Assembly (NCBI GenBank): GCA_030704615.1
Contig: CM060734.1
Coordinates: 33,310,042-33,374,041, forward strand
DNA: 64,000 bases
Source: Takakia lepidozioides
Lineage: Eukaryota > Streptophyta > Takakiopsida > Takakiales > Takakiaceae
Reading direction: 5' to 3'
Shown in pieces: positions 43,208 to 56,455 of the stretch; the first letter of the stretch is position 1; every line of letters starts with the position of its first letter. The notes beneath the pieces are model-generated. The model saw only the letters and a program-made list of their open reading frames with translations, did no database searches and was not told the origin of the DNA. The position numbers and the translations under genes are program-made.

Positions 43208-46200
43208 TCAGCGGTCGGGGCCAAGATCAGCAATTTCTTTCAGTGTTGCTACAACGTGCAGCATATTTGGGCGCTGAGAGGGTTGGTCTTCAAGACATGC
43301 GCATGCAATTTGGAGGTACCCGAGAATCTCATCATCATATCCCATGCCTCTTAGATCACGGTCGACAACATCTTGAGCCATGTGTTCACGAATCTTGAGT
43401 TTCGTCCATCCCACAAGATTGCTATCTCCAAACTCCTCCTTATCGGTAGGGCGTCGCCCACTGATCAACTCCAGTAAAACTACGCCGTAGCTGTATACAT
43501 CTCCTTGTCTTGTGCAGCGGAAGCTCTGGTAATATTCCGGTGGCACATATCCAGGAGTCCCCGCCAAGGTGCTCACGCTCAAATGGGTGTCCTCCGCACT
43601 CATCAGTCTGGCCATTCCAAAATCAGACACCCGAGCCTCTAGGTTCTTATCCAAGAGTACATTGCTAGACTTGAAATCACGGTGAATTATGTGGGGTACG
43701 CAGCTATGATGTAAGAATGCCAGCCCCCTAGCTGCTCCAATAGCGATCTGTTTTCTTAGTTTCCACGTCAAGCTCATATGACCACCCAAACCTTTTTCTG
43801 GCATTGACCTATCTCTATGTAACATCTTTTCGAGGCTCCCGCAAGGCATGTACTCATAAACAAGCAATCTCTCTTCCTTCACGTTGCAGTATCCAAGCAA
43901 TGCCACTAAATTATCGTGCTCGACCCTGCCTAACGTTTCCATCTCCGACGTAAACTCCCGCTCCCCTTCGTAAGTAAGGTAGACGAGTTTTTTGACAGCA
44001 ACCACCGAGCCATCTCTGAGATGAGCTCTATAGACCTCTCCAAACCCCCCCACCCCCACAATGCATTCGGAACTGAAGTTGTTAGTGGCTTGGAGCAGAT
44101 GACCAAAAGTCAGCTTCTTCAAGGGGCCGGCAGCTTCAAATGACGCCACATTGATGCGTAAATCGTCATCCTTCCATGCTCCTAGTGAACTGCTATCTGC
44201 AGATTCTGTCTCCTCCAGCCGAGACCCGTGGCTATGCCGAGCCTTGATGCTTCGCACCACTCCCAACAAAAGCATAAGCACCACCAATGCAATCCCAGAA
44301 AGCAGCAGAGCTAAGTAGTTTTGATTAAGAATGCGTACAGCCCTGCCTTTGTGCTGATTTCTCGAGGTGGCGGCAGCAGGGCTATCTGACTGATTGTGTA
44401 CTCCTTTACATGAAGTTGGCAAAGGCTGCCCGCAAAGTCCTGGATTGTTCGCATAGACCGAAGCAGGTTGTGCAGTGAGCTGGCCCCCTTGCGGAATAGG
44501 ACCTGACAGCTGGTTGCTAGAAAAGTTCAAAACCGCGAGTTGCGTTAGGTTTGTGAATGAATCGGGTATGGAGCCAACCAGAGAATTAGAAGATAAATCT
44601 AGAACTAGGAGGTCTGCGCAATTTCCGAGGTTTGACGGCATCGGCCCGCTCAGATTGTTGTGGGCCAAGTCTAGCACGTGAAGAGAATGCATATAATCTC
44701 CTATCCCCAGAGGTATGGAGCCCTGCAGATTGTTATAAGAAAGATCTATGTACGTTACAGTGGGCTCGTCGTGCCAATCGACATTCTCCCCGTAGTACAA
44801 ACGTGTGCGCCGACAAGAGCCAAGTCGGGGCATATCCTTGATCCGTATCCCAGCCAAGTCGACAAGCCCTCCGAGTCCGGCACATGAAGGGTCTATGTTG
44901 CCCACAAATGCCACCAAGACTCCCATCAAGGTCCCATTGACTACACCACCGTTTCGGCCAAGTCGAGTCGGAATTTGTCCAGTTAAGTGATTGAAGTAAA
45001 GGTCCAGCCAGAACAGGTTACTGCAATTACTGATCTCTAGCGGGATACTTCCACTGAGAGAGTTGTCTCCAAGCTGAAGAACTCCCAGTCTTTTTAGCGT
45101 AAAGATCTCAGGAGGTATTGTTCCCGTCAGAGCGTTACTGGCCACAGAGAGCCACTCCAGAAGAGTACAATTTGAAAGCTGGGGAGGAATACCACCTGCA
45201 TTGCGCTACAATGAAATAACAACTTAGGAATTACTGAGGAAATTGAGGGTCTTCACTCACAACCTCCCAACAAATAACTATGACGACGCTGCCTCTGTGA
45301 TCCTAGAGAGCTAGCTTCAGCTTTAGTTAACCAAATAACCAAAAGTTGCAAGATCTCCAGACCCCGTTGACAAGTTTTCGTTTTGATCATCCTCAGGACT
45401 CGAGGAAGGAGTCCGCGCAGCCACGGGTGCTGCGGTCACTCCCAACCCAGTATAAATGCTGGCATTCAACGAAAAACTGAGGCAAAAGGACAAGTTAAGA
45501 AGGATCCGTAAAAGGGAGCTCCAGTGCAGTGATGAGTGCACTGCATATGCAGCTGTGCAGTAGTTTGATCAGTTCTACACTAGCGGCATGTGCCCAACTG
45601 GGAACTATAAACTTGTATGTTCCCATTAAGGGCCGTACCACACTAGCGGCAAGAGGGCAAGCTGCACTCATTTCTTCCCCTCAATTTTGGACCCTCCTAC
45701 TGGTTTAAGGGAGGGCAGTGTGCCTACCCTGTCTGCTCCTTGCCAGTCGTCAGTTGACTGAGTCAATTCCGAGTATTTCTCTTTGACAACACTGAATTAA
45801 GTAAATTTCTAGTTAGGGATGTCTAAACGAGATAATGTAGAAATTCGTATAGTCAGGAGCATGTATACGCAAACCGATGGGTAAAATACTTGTAGACATC
45901 GTAATTGTTGACAGCAAGCAGGTGTGGTATATATGGTACACACCCGGGGTGCAGCAGGGTCGTACCTCTGAGGTGATTGTTGTTGAGAATGAGGTGCTTG
46001 AGCTTCGGAAGCCCACCAAGATTGGCAGGAATGGTGCCTTCCACATGATTGAACCACAACATCAAGCTCTCCAAGTTGGCTAGATTCCCGAGCTCTGGTG
46101 GAATTGTTCCGGTAATATAATTGAAGCTGAGATCCAGCGTTATAAGCTGTGTACAGTTGGAGAGCTGAGGAGGAATCATGCCAGAAAAATTATTGTCTGG

Positions 46201-47535
46201 AAGGAGTAGACTCTGCAGTTTCGAAGAAACCGGGCAAAGTCCAACAGGTATGTCCCCATAAAAAAGGTTTGAACTCAGGTCGAGAAACCTCAGATTTGAG
46301 CAATTGGAGACAGCTAAAGGGAAAGGCCCTTCAAAGGAATTATTGCCCAAGATCAACACCTCTAAAGCTTGCAGTTTTCCAACGTCATCCGGAATTTCTC
46401 CTCCTAGCAGATTGCTACTCAGATCTAGAACCTGTAGTGAGAGACAGTGTACCAACGAGGGTGGAAAGTTACCAGTGAGGTTGTTCATTGAGAGGTCAAG
46501 CTCCTGGAGACCATATGGAAGCTGGGGTATACTCTCACCAGTTAGGCTGTTGTGTGATACTTTCAGGAAAGTGAGACCACTGCAATTTCCAAGCGTCGAA
46601 GGGACAGGACCCGTCAAATTGTTGAACGAAATGTCCACTGACAACAAAACTGGGCTACAATATCCACTGACTGGAAGGGGACCTGTGAGCTGGTTCAAGG
46701 ACAGATTTAAAGCCCTTAATTGACCTGTAGGTGTGGGACACAATTTCTGCTCTGCATCGCTACAGTTTCCTGTAAACAGATCCGATGGAATGGAACCGGT
46801 CAGATTATTCGAAGCAAGTGCCAGCTGAGTGAGTTCGGAACATACTCCAAAACCTTTGGGAATGCTACCTGAGAAGTTGTTGACTGAAAGATCCATATAT
46901 TCCAAGCTGCTGCAATTCGAAACAAGATCCGCTATGAGGCCCGAGCCCCAAATGTTATTGTGGGATAGATCTAGCGTTTGAATGGCCAAAGCCCCATTTC
47001 CTCCAAAGACGCCCTTAGGAATTTCATCTTGTAAAATGTTGCCTGAAAGATTCAAAAACTGAATGCCCCAGCATCCACCAAACACATCCCCGGGAATAGA
47101 TCCTTTTAAAGAATTTGAGGACAGATCCAAATGCTTCAAGCTGCAGTTACCTCTACTGCTCAGTCTTAGAGTAGAGAGATTCCCAGAAAACTTATTTCCA
47201 GCCAAGGAGAGAGATTGGAGCATGTCCAGGCCACCAAGCTCCGAAATTGAGACTGTATCCCCAACCAGTCCTGTCCAACTGAGATCAACCGTAGTTACCC
47301 GTGATGATGTGCAATTCACCCCATCCCATGTGCATGGATCTGTTGACTGATGCCCTCCAGAGCTATTGCTGCCCCATCCACTGAGATAGTTTGAAGGGTC
47401 TCGTTGCAAATTCCCCTTGAATTGAAGTAGGGCTGTGGCGTCATTAATACCCTCCGAGCCTGGTAGAGAGATGCCTTCAACCACACTAGCTTGTAAGCCA
47501 GTAGCTATGAGAAGAAAAAACATTAGTGCATACAT
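43208..47535 (-). CDS. BRI1/BRL-like LRR receptor kinase with island domain
   Basis: Two exons, 47,535-45,966 and 45,195-43,208, joined at CAGAG|GTACG and TGCAG|GTGG, give 1,185 residues. I start at the Met of [21 protein letters not shown], a clear signal peptide. An in-frame Met exists upstream at 47,670. Then come an LRR N-cap with [10 protein letters not shown], about 20 LRRs, the island ([39 protein letters not shown]), more LRRs, a membrane segment ([20 protein letters not shown]) and a kinase. The kinase has [64 protein letters not shown] and [20 protein letters not shown]. All catalytic residues are present. The island and kinase are those of brassinosteroid receptors at the plasma membrane. 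Unlike Arabidopsis BRI1 it has an intron in the LRR region, and it ends at EIADLGPDR, lacking the long regulatory tail. Confidence 0.93.
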
Positions 47536-50500
47536 GGAGCTTTCAAGTTGAATAGATTCGAACGATCCTCCTTGACCGTCCATGAAAGTATACCTCTGAA
47601 CTTCAATGATAACTTTGGATCTCAGGGACATAGCTAGTCGGGAGATGAAGCCTGCAAGAAACAGTGCCATATTATTGAGTCTAATTCTACTATCATTCTC
47701 TAGGAGAAGCCCTGGACCAGAACCAGGACAGAACTGTGAAGATTACAAGCTCTAGATCATGTACAACCTCCAAGCTGATGCTGGAGTTACATCGGGCACG
47801 GGCATTGTCTTCTCACAGATCAATCCGTATTTAGGCCATAAATCTATAAATCTATAAATCTGTAAATTGAAGATGCAAGCCAAGAAGACTCGGGAGAGAT
47901 CTTCGATCGAGGCACTAAGGAAGAGACAGCCAACTAACAACCGAATGGAAAACAAGACTGAGAATTGGATCTAGAGACCCTTTCGGCTCAGACGCTCAAC
48001 AACCCTAACACTATGCCTTTTCTGAAGAGTGAGGTCTGAAACAGCACCTATATGCGCTACAAAAGGCATATTTGATGATCAACAGGGATTCTGAAAATTC
48101 CACCGTTCCATCTCATTCCCACGTCCTCTATGTACCCAAGGGAAAAAATTCAGTCAGACTCTGAAGTCCTCAAAGCTTTCATACATCTTGCTGAGTATAG
48201 TTATTCTTCTCCAAAGCATGCAGTTATATATTCCATGAATATATACATGTGTCATATAATTCAACTATAGGGTTTAGATATTGCTACCTTCCGTGATCTC
48301 TTGCTCTCTCTCTCACACACGCATTTTTGAGGTATGGCAAAGCGAAGGATACTGAATGAATTCATACTGAATCATCACTTCTCGCTCTTCTGGTGGGTCG
48401 CAAGACCATAAAAAGCCATCGTTGTTCAGGGACAGAAACCCATCTGTCCCCTCTTTTTTCGCTGGATACGGGACATGGAGAGCCTATGTACATAATACAT
48501 GTCTAGAGCTCTCTTCCCTCCCCCCGCCCTCTATCCAACACAGAAAACTGATATATGGTCAATTTTGATCCCGCCATGCAGTTTAATTGTTGTCAATTCG
48601 ATTGCCTTTCTCTCTGGTTCATGACAGAATATCAAATAAGCTGGGCCTTGCATCAGCATAAAGAGCGGAAAAGAGCGGGAGGCATACAAGAAGGACGCGA
48701 GTGTCGTTGAGGAGTTGAAGGCGGCGTCTGGCAGACTCCAGTCCTGCCTCCGCAACCATCTCCCTCCTCTTTCTTCTTGCCCCTTGGTCCTCACGCATAT
48801 GTAGACTGTTTCAGGAGAGGGAGAGGAGAGATTCATGAATGAATGAATCAAGGAAGGAAGCATCCTAATGGGTCACAAGAAGAGCGGTAGGCACAGAGAG
48901 AGACAGCAGCTGACTACCGATTGGAAGAGAGATTCTAGTTGTCTGTTCAGTCTAAACTAACAGACTTGGCGGCTTACTGGAGCTGGGAAACACCATTCCA
49001 TAGCGGCCTTTTGAGGTCGATCGAACAACGATCAGAAAGAAAAAGACAAAGATATTGGATCAGAGCCGGTACGAAGTACGAAGGCCAGGAACACCGGGGG
49101 CAATGCCGTGGATTTGGGCCGAAAGAAACAACCCGGAACTGTACACTCAAAACAGAAGCCTGGAGAAGAGAAGAAAAAGGTCAAGGGGTGCACTGGTCAA
49201 AACGCACGAGTGCTGGGAGGAGATGGAGGGTCCCGGACTCCCCACCTCCACTCTCTTCGCCGCGATAACTTAGAGTCTCATCTGCTTAGGTATATCATCA
49301 TGCTCCATGCCCACCCTACTGCCTGCCCAGGTTGGGTGCCCTCAACCTCCACCCATTGCTCTGGGATGGTTGCCCCTCCCCAATTAGCTCTTGACAGTAC
49401 TATCGAGTAGAGGAGCGCAAAGTTCCTACAGTAAACTACTGGGATTTAAGGCAAAAGTCAAACTACACTGGTCACGTGTACAAGACCAATAAGGAATATT
49501 TTCCGATAATATGTCTTTATGGCGGCTGCTCTTTATAGTGATGGGTTACAGATACGCTCGATTCCTTCTCTGAGTTGGTATCCACTGTCCAGAGATTTGT
49601 TCGCCACACAAACCGACACAACTCCATTTGAATGTCTTCAATTACCGAGAAGGTACATTGATACCGAAGTTCTGAGCTTCAGTGGTGTCTTTGAAACAAA
49701 ACAGTAACGCTTAACATCAGTAGTTCCAGAGGTAGGACCCACAGAGACTGGGCCACCTACTGCAAGGCTGGCGTGGATCTGATGTTCGTGCTCAGCAGCA
49801 CCCGCCACGTTGAGTCCTTGTGTTTACGTGGAGTCCTTAGGGTGGGTGAGTCTCAAAGCATTTGTCGGCCATAGCCCAGGCACTGGCATCAGCTCTGAAT
49901 TATCTGCAAACACTTTTTGATCAGAGGACTGTACACAAACTTGTAGGTGTAACGGAATTTCAGTTCTCATCACATTCCGCTGCACGTAAACTTCCGCCGC
50001 GAGTTCTCTTGCTCCCCTGTCCTGTCCCGCACCTTGTGCTGCTGTTCCGCTCTCCGAGTTCTTTGGACCAGATTCTCCTTCTTCTGTCCATCTAACCAAG
50101 AATGAAGATAGCCAAAACTTGTACACTCTTCGTTTATAAAGTCTACTAGTTACTATCTTCCCCTAGGAACTCGGGAGACAGTGATCACACCTTTGATGTC
50201 TGTCCTTCAGGACAGACTCTGGATCTGTCTGCAGAACTACCCGGGCATCCGCAGCATTCAAATGATGACTGCAGGCTTTGGCAGCATGCCAGGTTGCGTG
50301 TGTCCAGTACCTGACACCTCCAATCCCACGGTGTGGCCGGGCCAGATACTTTGCATGCTTAATTAGCAATCAACCAGGGCCCAGAGCAGCATTGCTCGAA
50401 CCATGAACCGCTAGAGACTCACCTCGGGAGACGTCCTGGACCATGAAAGAACTCGCGTGTGGATGATGAGATGACGACCAAGACCTCTTCTCCTCCTCTT

Positions 50501-51610
50501 GGGTAATGTTAGCTGGATTGCATGGTTTAGATGAGCACACACAAGTTTCATTTGTCAGCAGGGTGGGTCCCTCCGGATGCCCATTCGTGCAGGGTGGCTT
50601 TGGTTGCACAAGCATCAACTTTTGTCAACGTGATGCCGGGCAACCTCAAGATTGGTCGGTCCAATTCTACGAGTTAGGTCCCACTTCCATTGACTGGAAG
50701 AATGACTTGTCTGCAACCATGGCTTCCTTGCAATGCTTGCAAGCATCACCTGCAGCTTATGAGAGACTTGCATCGCACGCTCTTACCCACAACCCATCTT
50801 TTGTCAACTCACTGGGATAGACTTTGCAACCCCCACCTCGTCTCATATCATATGCAAGAAAACACAAGGCATGGATCCCACTGCATGAAAGTCGGTCGTG
50901 AGGCTCTATAGAAAAGTGTAAGTAAGTATGAATTATGGTGTCTCTTCTCCTTCATGGATGTCCAAGGCCTCTTGTCACTGTTAACACAGCTATTCCACTA
51001 AAACCCAACATTTTCTCATCCATAAACTCCGTTTTTCATCCAAGAAGAGACCCTCTCATCAATAAAGGCCGAACAATGCGGCCATATAAATCTACCAACC
51101 GCATACTTACCATATACAGATGCAGCCAAATAAAATGCAAAGAAAAAATATGATACTCCCTCATACCTGTTATTTTATAATAAGTTAAAAGAGTGCGGCC
51201 TTTTGGCCTATAAGGGTTTAGTTTTCCCTTCAATAATCTTAATAAAGCTATCAAACCTTTAAAATAAAAAAAACCTTTTCCACAAAAAGAAAAACAAGAA
51301 AGAGTGACAGGTTGATATCAAGTTATTAATTTCCAGATTTGATATAGAGAGTCAACCCACATCAGAGTGGTGGTGCATGCAAGCTGCATCCCCATTCTGG
51401 CCCTGATCTCATAAATTAAGTAATATTCTGTTTCTTCTTCTTCTCTTTTCTGTTTTATCTCTTTTTTTTTCTGTTTGTATTATAGATTGGAAGTGATTTG
51501 AAATTTTCGAAACCATACTTTGTCAATAATGAATTTCTCTTTTTTTCCCTCTTTTTTCATCTCTTTCCTTATGGCTCTGTTTCCCCTTTCCTCGTAAATA
51601 TAAGTCACAA
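47536..51610. other. Upstream region of the receptor kinase, no further gene
   Basis: It presumably contains the promoter and 5' UTR of the receptor gene (from 47,536). A 48,300-48,320 CT/CA tract, a 48,775-48,850 purine/ATGA tract and a 51,430-51,560 pyrimidine-rich stretch are the only structure I see. Open frames near 48,530-49,410, 49,520-50,120 and 50,370-50,820 resemble no known family on either strand. Confidence 0.45.
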
Positions 51611-51800
51611 GAGGGCTGTGGCCTGGTGGTAAGCCACTCCTGTATTGGCCTGTGGGTCTGGGGCTCAAACCCTGTCATCTATATCTCTGCCTTCGGGCTG
51701 GGGCTCTGCCCCTGTAATGCCTCCATGGCTCAGAAAGGGGGTTTATTTCCCCCTCAAGGCCCAGTTGCTGGGGCTGGTGTTTCCTTGGAGAAAAAATAAA
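51611..51800 (+). mobile_element. tRNA-derived SINE
   Basis: It has a tRNA-like head with a pol III A box TGGCCTGGTGG (51,619-51,629) and a B box GGGGCTCAAACCC (51,660-51,672), then a body with CTTCGGGCTGGGGCTCTGCC and TTTCCCCCTCAAGGCCCAG and an A-rich tail (AAAAAATAAAAATATATA). The head does not fold as a complete tRNA, so it is not a tRNA gene. The target duplication is not clear: AAATATAAG before and AAAATATATA after are only weak candidates. Confidence 0.75.
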
Positions 51801-52597
51801 AATATATATTTTTTGTCCCTTAGTAGACTTAGTAGACTGCGGCACGGTGCCAGAGAACTTGGGCTTCATTATGAAAACTGGGTCCCATCAATTGGAACCC
51901 TAGAGGCACTTTGTATGCTCACCCCTGGCCCCTTGAATGCCGTCACCTTTATCACTGGTCATACTTGCCTTTTTGACCACACTTGTAGGGCAATGCCAAT
52001 TGGCTTGCAAGTGGAGAACCCTTGGAAGGTACCGGCTAGATCACATGAATTGCATCTAACTTATTGCCGCCAATTTCAACATGCATATATGAAGCAAAGC
52101 CAGAGAGCATGACGGTAACACTGATGAAATTGAACAAATGATATATGTTTAAGGAGTTGATCACATAAATTGCATGTATTGCAAGAATTACATGTGATAT
52201 CCTCCAAGTTCAACTGGTCCATAAGTCCATACCTTGGTCCAGTGCAACTTGGTTGTCTACACTCAATATAGTATATGGTGAGATTGGGCTTATATGTATG
52301 GACCAAGGTCCATACCTAGGACCCCAACTGGTCCATACCTTGGAAGTGTTGTTGCTATGCCCGCAGGAAGGCTGTAGTCCTTACGCAAAAAAAGAAGGTT
52401 CTCAAATGAGCACAATACTACACTTATTTCTTTGCTTAAGATATCCATCTGGAAATAAAAAATTGGAAATAAATTTCGCTTGTGAACTTTTTTTAATCTG
52501 TGAATTTATTTAAAAATAAATTGCCAAACGAAACTCTATAAACTCAAATAGCTGTAATATATTTGGGTCATCTTTATCATTTTTAGGGTGCAACCTA
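51801..52597. other. No gene; short local duplication
   Basis: A phrase around AACTGGTCCATA and CCATACCTTGG is repeated at about 52,215-52,250 and 52,305-52,345. Otherwise I see nothing. Confidence 0.4.
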
Positions 52598-52755
52598 TAG
52601 TTGCAGCCTATAGGACTATTTTTAGTTGAGCCTCCGTAGCTTAATCCCTTTTTACTATTAGCATTGTCATTTAGGAGTATGATAATTTACAACTACTCAA
52701 GGTCCCAAAACGACAGTTTTGTAGAGCGTTTTTGGTCCACTATAGGCTGCAACTA
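52598..52755. mobile_element. MITE-like inverted-repeat element, 158 bp
   Basis: TAGTTGCAGCCTATAG at 52,598-52,613 and its exact reverse complement at 52,740-52,755 flank a short AT-rich middle. The left copy is preceded by a diverged extra half (GTGCAACCTA). No convincing target duplication was found. It could fold into a hairpin. Confidence 0.5.
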
Positions 52756-55181
52756 CCCACAATCTAACCATGATGATGGTTATTACAATTTGTCTAAATG
52801 AAGAAAACTTGTCTAATGATGCTAACTCTGGTTGTACTATGAAAAAAACATGGCTGTATATATATTCCTTGATGAGCTAATCATGATACTATGGGCCTAA
52901 GGTGTATAGTCAAATATATGTCAAAGCCCACATGAGAATTCTAATTAACAAACCATTTTGCTCCAGAGAGTTTTAGGCTTTGGGAATTTGTTCATGTGGA
53001 TATTAGACATAGCTCATCATTCAAACTGTGGTGTTTAATCATGCATTTAATGCATAATTCAATCCATCAACATCTTAATGTATCATTAAAGAGAGAAGAG
53101 AGAGAGAAAAGACTCCTGCGGGCCGGACTAAGAGCCGTTTTACCTTACAACTAATATGCCCCATTTCGGGAGCCCTATAAATTCAGGACACCTTAATTTT
53201 GATAACATATCAGAGGTAGTTTGAGGAGGGATATGGAGATCTCATACTGATGGCCTGGTGTAAGTAGACTTGCAATGTTTGATTTGGACCTCCCATTTGT
53301 TAAGAGTTGAACACAAACTCGGATATATTTTGTCGTTTCAGACACTCACAAGATTTGGAACACGGTTGATGAACTCTATTGATGAAAAAAGGTCATCTTT
53401 GTGGGCTTAAATCACATCATTATTGCGCCATTGTATGTACTTCCCATTGTGACTTGGGGTTTGTCTAGTACATGAGCAACAATACGAGAGGCTGACAATG
53501 GAAATTTTGCTAAAAAAAACATTGAGGCGAACGTTTTTCCTTCTGTATGTCAATCAATCAGCGATTGGCAATTTCCATGGCAAGAGATGAGTTCCCAACT
53601 TGTATTTGCTACCTCTTGATCACAATTTTTATATAGGCCTAAATGTGTCAAAGAGTCTGTCACAAGTTCCTATTACAAATGCATTAAATATGAGTAATAT
53701 TGTTGGATGAGACTTTGTTAACAAAAGTGTAAATGCAGGGCCAAAACAAAAAGTAATACAATATTGCAGTCCGTTGCATCAATGCCCATCCTTCTGCCCT
53801 CTAAGAGCATCCCCACTTGACGCCTCTATGGACCCCTGCACCCATACTTCTCTTATATAGGTTCAAATTTCCCTGCAAACGCACCACACCCTTATCCCGC
53901 TACCGTATATGTCGTAAAGGGCGGACCTGAACCCCTTCTCTTTCACTTCTCTTTCACTGTATCCGTGGCACGATATACAATGACATGAACTCGTCCCTCA
54001 ACCGAGCGTTCCGACCATGGATATGTCAGAGCGTGCCTCGCAACCTCTCGCTTCTGAAGGCAGGCCGTCGGTGGGGAACGTGATCGAAGAGCGTATGAGA
54101 ATGTCGCTAGGAACTCCAGCAAGGCGGGAACATATGATACAGGGGTGTAACGAGGGGCAAGGGTGTGCTAGGAGCAGCCGACCGCTTCACACACCTTTCG
54201 AGAGTCCTGAACCACCTCCTTCAAAATAGCCATAGAGAGTCCATTTCAGTGAGAAGGGTGGGGGTGCTCTAACCTGAGTGAGATCTGAAGTCCCGAAAAT
54301 AGACCAGTAATCATGTGAGCTGAAGCATCGTAGAACATTTTGTGTAAGCTTTAAATGGCTCCCTACAGGTTGTCTTTCAAAACGTGCTGGTTGATCTGTC
54401 AATATATTCAGAAATGCTAGAAGCCATATATAATCAGTTTTAAAGTTGAATAATCAACTACTACAATACTGATTGATAGGCTTGGTGGTCTGATTGATAA
54501 GATTTCTCCAACTCATTTTGAGAAGATGGTGTTTTGACAGCGTCAAATTTAACTCCTCCATGTTACTTTGTTTGTCCCCATAAAGGAGTTTTTGAACACC
54601 ATCCAATATGCAATATTAACAATTAATATTTGACGCCTCCCGAAGGAAGCATACCATATTATGGTGTCTCTTCACCCCGAAGGATTATTGCCTTCCACTA
54701 GGAGGTAGACACCTTTCGGACACCAACCGGTCGATTGAACCACAACCACTTCCAAGGTGGTATGTGCCCATTACCACTGGGTACATAATTTTGAAGCCCC
54801 CCTTTCAAATTTTGTAGAAAGTCTCATGAATGATAGGGAAGGAAGCGGTATCATATATAGTCCAACTTGTCCAAGGTTTACCCATCAATGCCCTCAACCT
54901 GCTCCTCGATCCCCAAATCTCACCATTCACTTCGTTGAATTCACATACTGTCATGACGACACCCAACATCCTCCACCTTAGACAAGTGACAAAAATATGC
55001 CCCACTCATCCTTACTATCCTCCGGCGCGGCTGACACACCGGCCCTCTATCTGGAACTAGAGGAGGTATCCATAACACCAGTATCAATGCAATGCACAAA
55101 AACCTTCGTTCCACAAATGCCTTAAAGCTATACACCTCACCGCACTTCATTCTCTCACAGCTATTATTACCAATAAGCGAC

Positions 55182-55183
<2 letters not shown>
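52756..55183. other. Gene-poor stretch
   Basis: No gene that I can support. An open frame at 54,017-54,229 starts MDMSERASQPLASEGRPSVG and has no recognisable domain. Sequence at 53,095-53,115 is GA-rich. It may be decayed transposon sequence. Confidence 0.35.

Positions 55184-55260
<77 letters not shown>
55184..55260. repeat. CT microsatellite, 77 bases
   Basis: Uninterrupted CT dinucleotide repeat. It is long and pure, so it is likely to vary in length between individuals. Confidence 0.97.
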
Positions 55261-55262
<2 letters not shown>

Positions 55263-56455
55263 GGGATGTTTACCAGATGCCATGCACTAAGAGTGGCCTT
55301 CCATGTACCCGGCACCCGTTTGAGGGAGGAAATGGACAAAAATGGCAAGGTACACATATCGCTTTCATGTATGGGGCGGCAAGGCCCAACCCCCAAGCTA
55401 GGGTGTTTGTAGGGCACCCCGATAAAAGGGGAATGGGAGCTTAGCGACAAGTACCACTAATTGATTGCAGTGTCCACTTACCTGCATGTGTTGTTTGCAG
55501 ACCCTCCATGGCCTGCTATAGCCGGTTTGATAAAGGTGCAGAGCTCTAGATACCAGGTTACCAAGTAGTATCCTCTACCGCGTCCTGCTAAAATCCAAGA
55601 TGAGCACCCAGTCGCCGAGCTCCACATTGTGGAAACTCTCGAGGGGACCCGGCTGTTTTCTCCAAGCACTCGGCAAACCCCTTTTGCGGGCCGGGCTCCT
55701 CCCACATGGAAGGACGCTCTAAGAGGTGCAGGCTGCTTTCAGTCTTTACTCTGATCCATCAGAAGTGTAGGTGATGTGAGATTTTGTCAACACCAGTCTG
55801 AGGAAGCCCTTGCATCAATTGAGCTTCAGTTATGTGGCGGAAGTGGTCTTATCGTAGCTCTTCTTGTAGTACAAAAAAAGACTGTTGCAACAGCTCTAGG
55901 CTCTTCCAGAAAATCAACGGAAATTCAAGGTGATGAGCACTGCATTCCGTTGAACCTCCCATGCTTCCTTACCCACAAAATTGTAAAGCAACAAAACAAC
56001 TGTCATAACTCTCTACACAACCTAAATTCTTGGTATCCGACAATACGAATACACAAAACCATGTACTTTATGAAGGATAGAATTAACTCAGCCACCCAAG
56101 GATACAATGGGTGCTTCGATCAGGCCACCAGGGAGTTCCGTCGGATGTGTTACCATATAAACCCGTGGGGGCAATCAACCACTGCTCTAAAAACTCAACT
56201 CAAAAAGGTCAAAGATTTTTCTTGCTTTGACAGTACCCTGCGATCCTCAAGAGCACCAAAACCATTTCATATAGCAATCTTCTAGGCACAAAAGCGGTTA
56301 TCACATTTGTGAAGACTATCTGTTTAGTCAAAATTTAAGCTCACAGAAGCACTAGACTACAATAAGAATCTCTTAACGTCCCCCCAGTATTTTTTGGCCG
56401 CCATCAGTGCAGTTAGCCCAACAATCAATCTGAAAATAGGGCCATTAGAGTCGTG
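55261..56455. other. Region downstream of the PRMT4 gene
   Basis: Its right part (about 56,300-56,455) should be the 3' UTR of the minus-strand methyltransferase gene. The open frame at 55,776-56,285 has no recognisable domain, and I do not call it a gene. Confidence 0.4.

Noticed and set aside
44475-44990. Plus-strand frames inside the receptor kinase gene
   Set aside because: They are shadows of the strongly supported minus-strand LRR and island coding sequence.
48531-50820. Several open frames of 60-110 codons on both strands
   Set aside because: They overlap each other in different frames and none resembles a protein family.
51611-51685. Possible tRNA gene
   Set aside because: A and B boxes are present, but the acceptor and anticodon stems do not pair and an A-tailed body follows, so it is a SINE head.
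54017-54229. Small gene starting MDMSERASQPLA
   Set aside because: No homology that I can recognise and no supporting signal. It is probably chance or transposon debris.
55776-56285. Open frame of 169 codons as a gene
   Set aside because: No domain, no codon or splice support, and it lies in the downstream region of the PRMT4 gene on the other strand.
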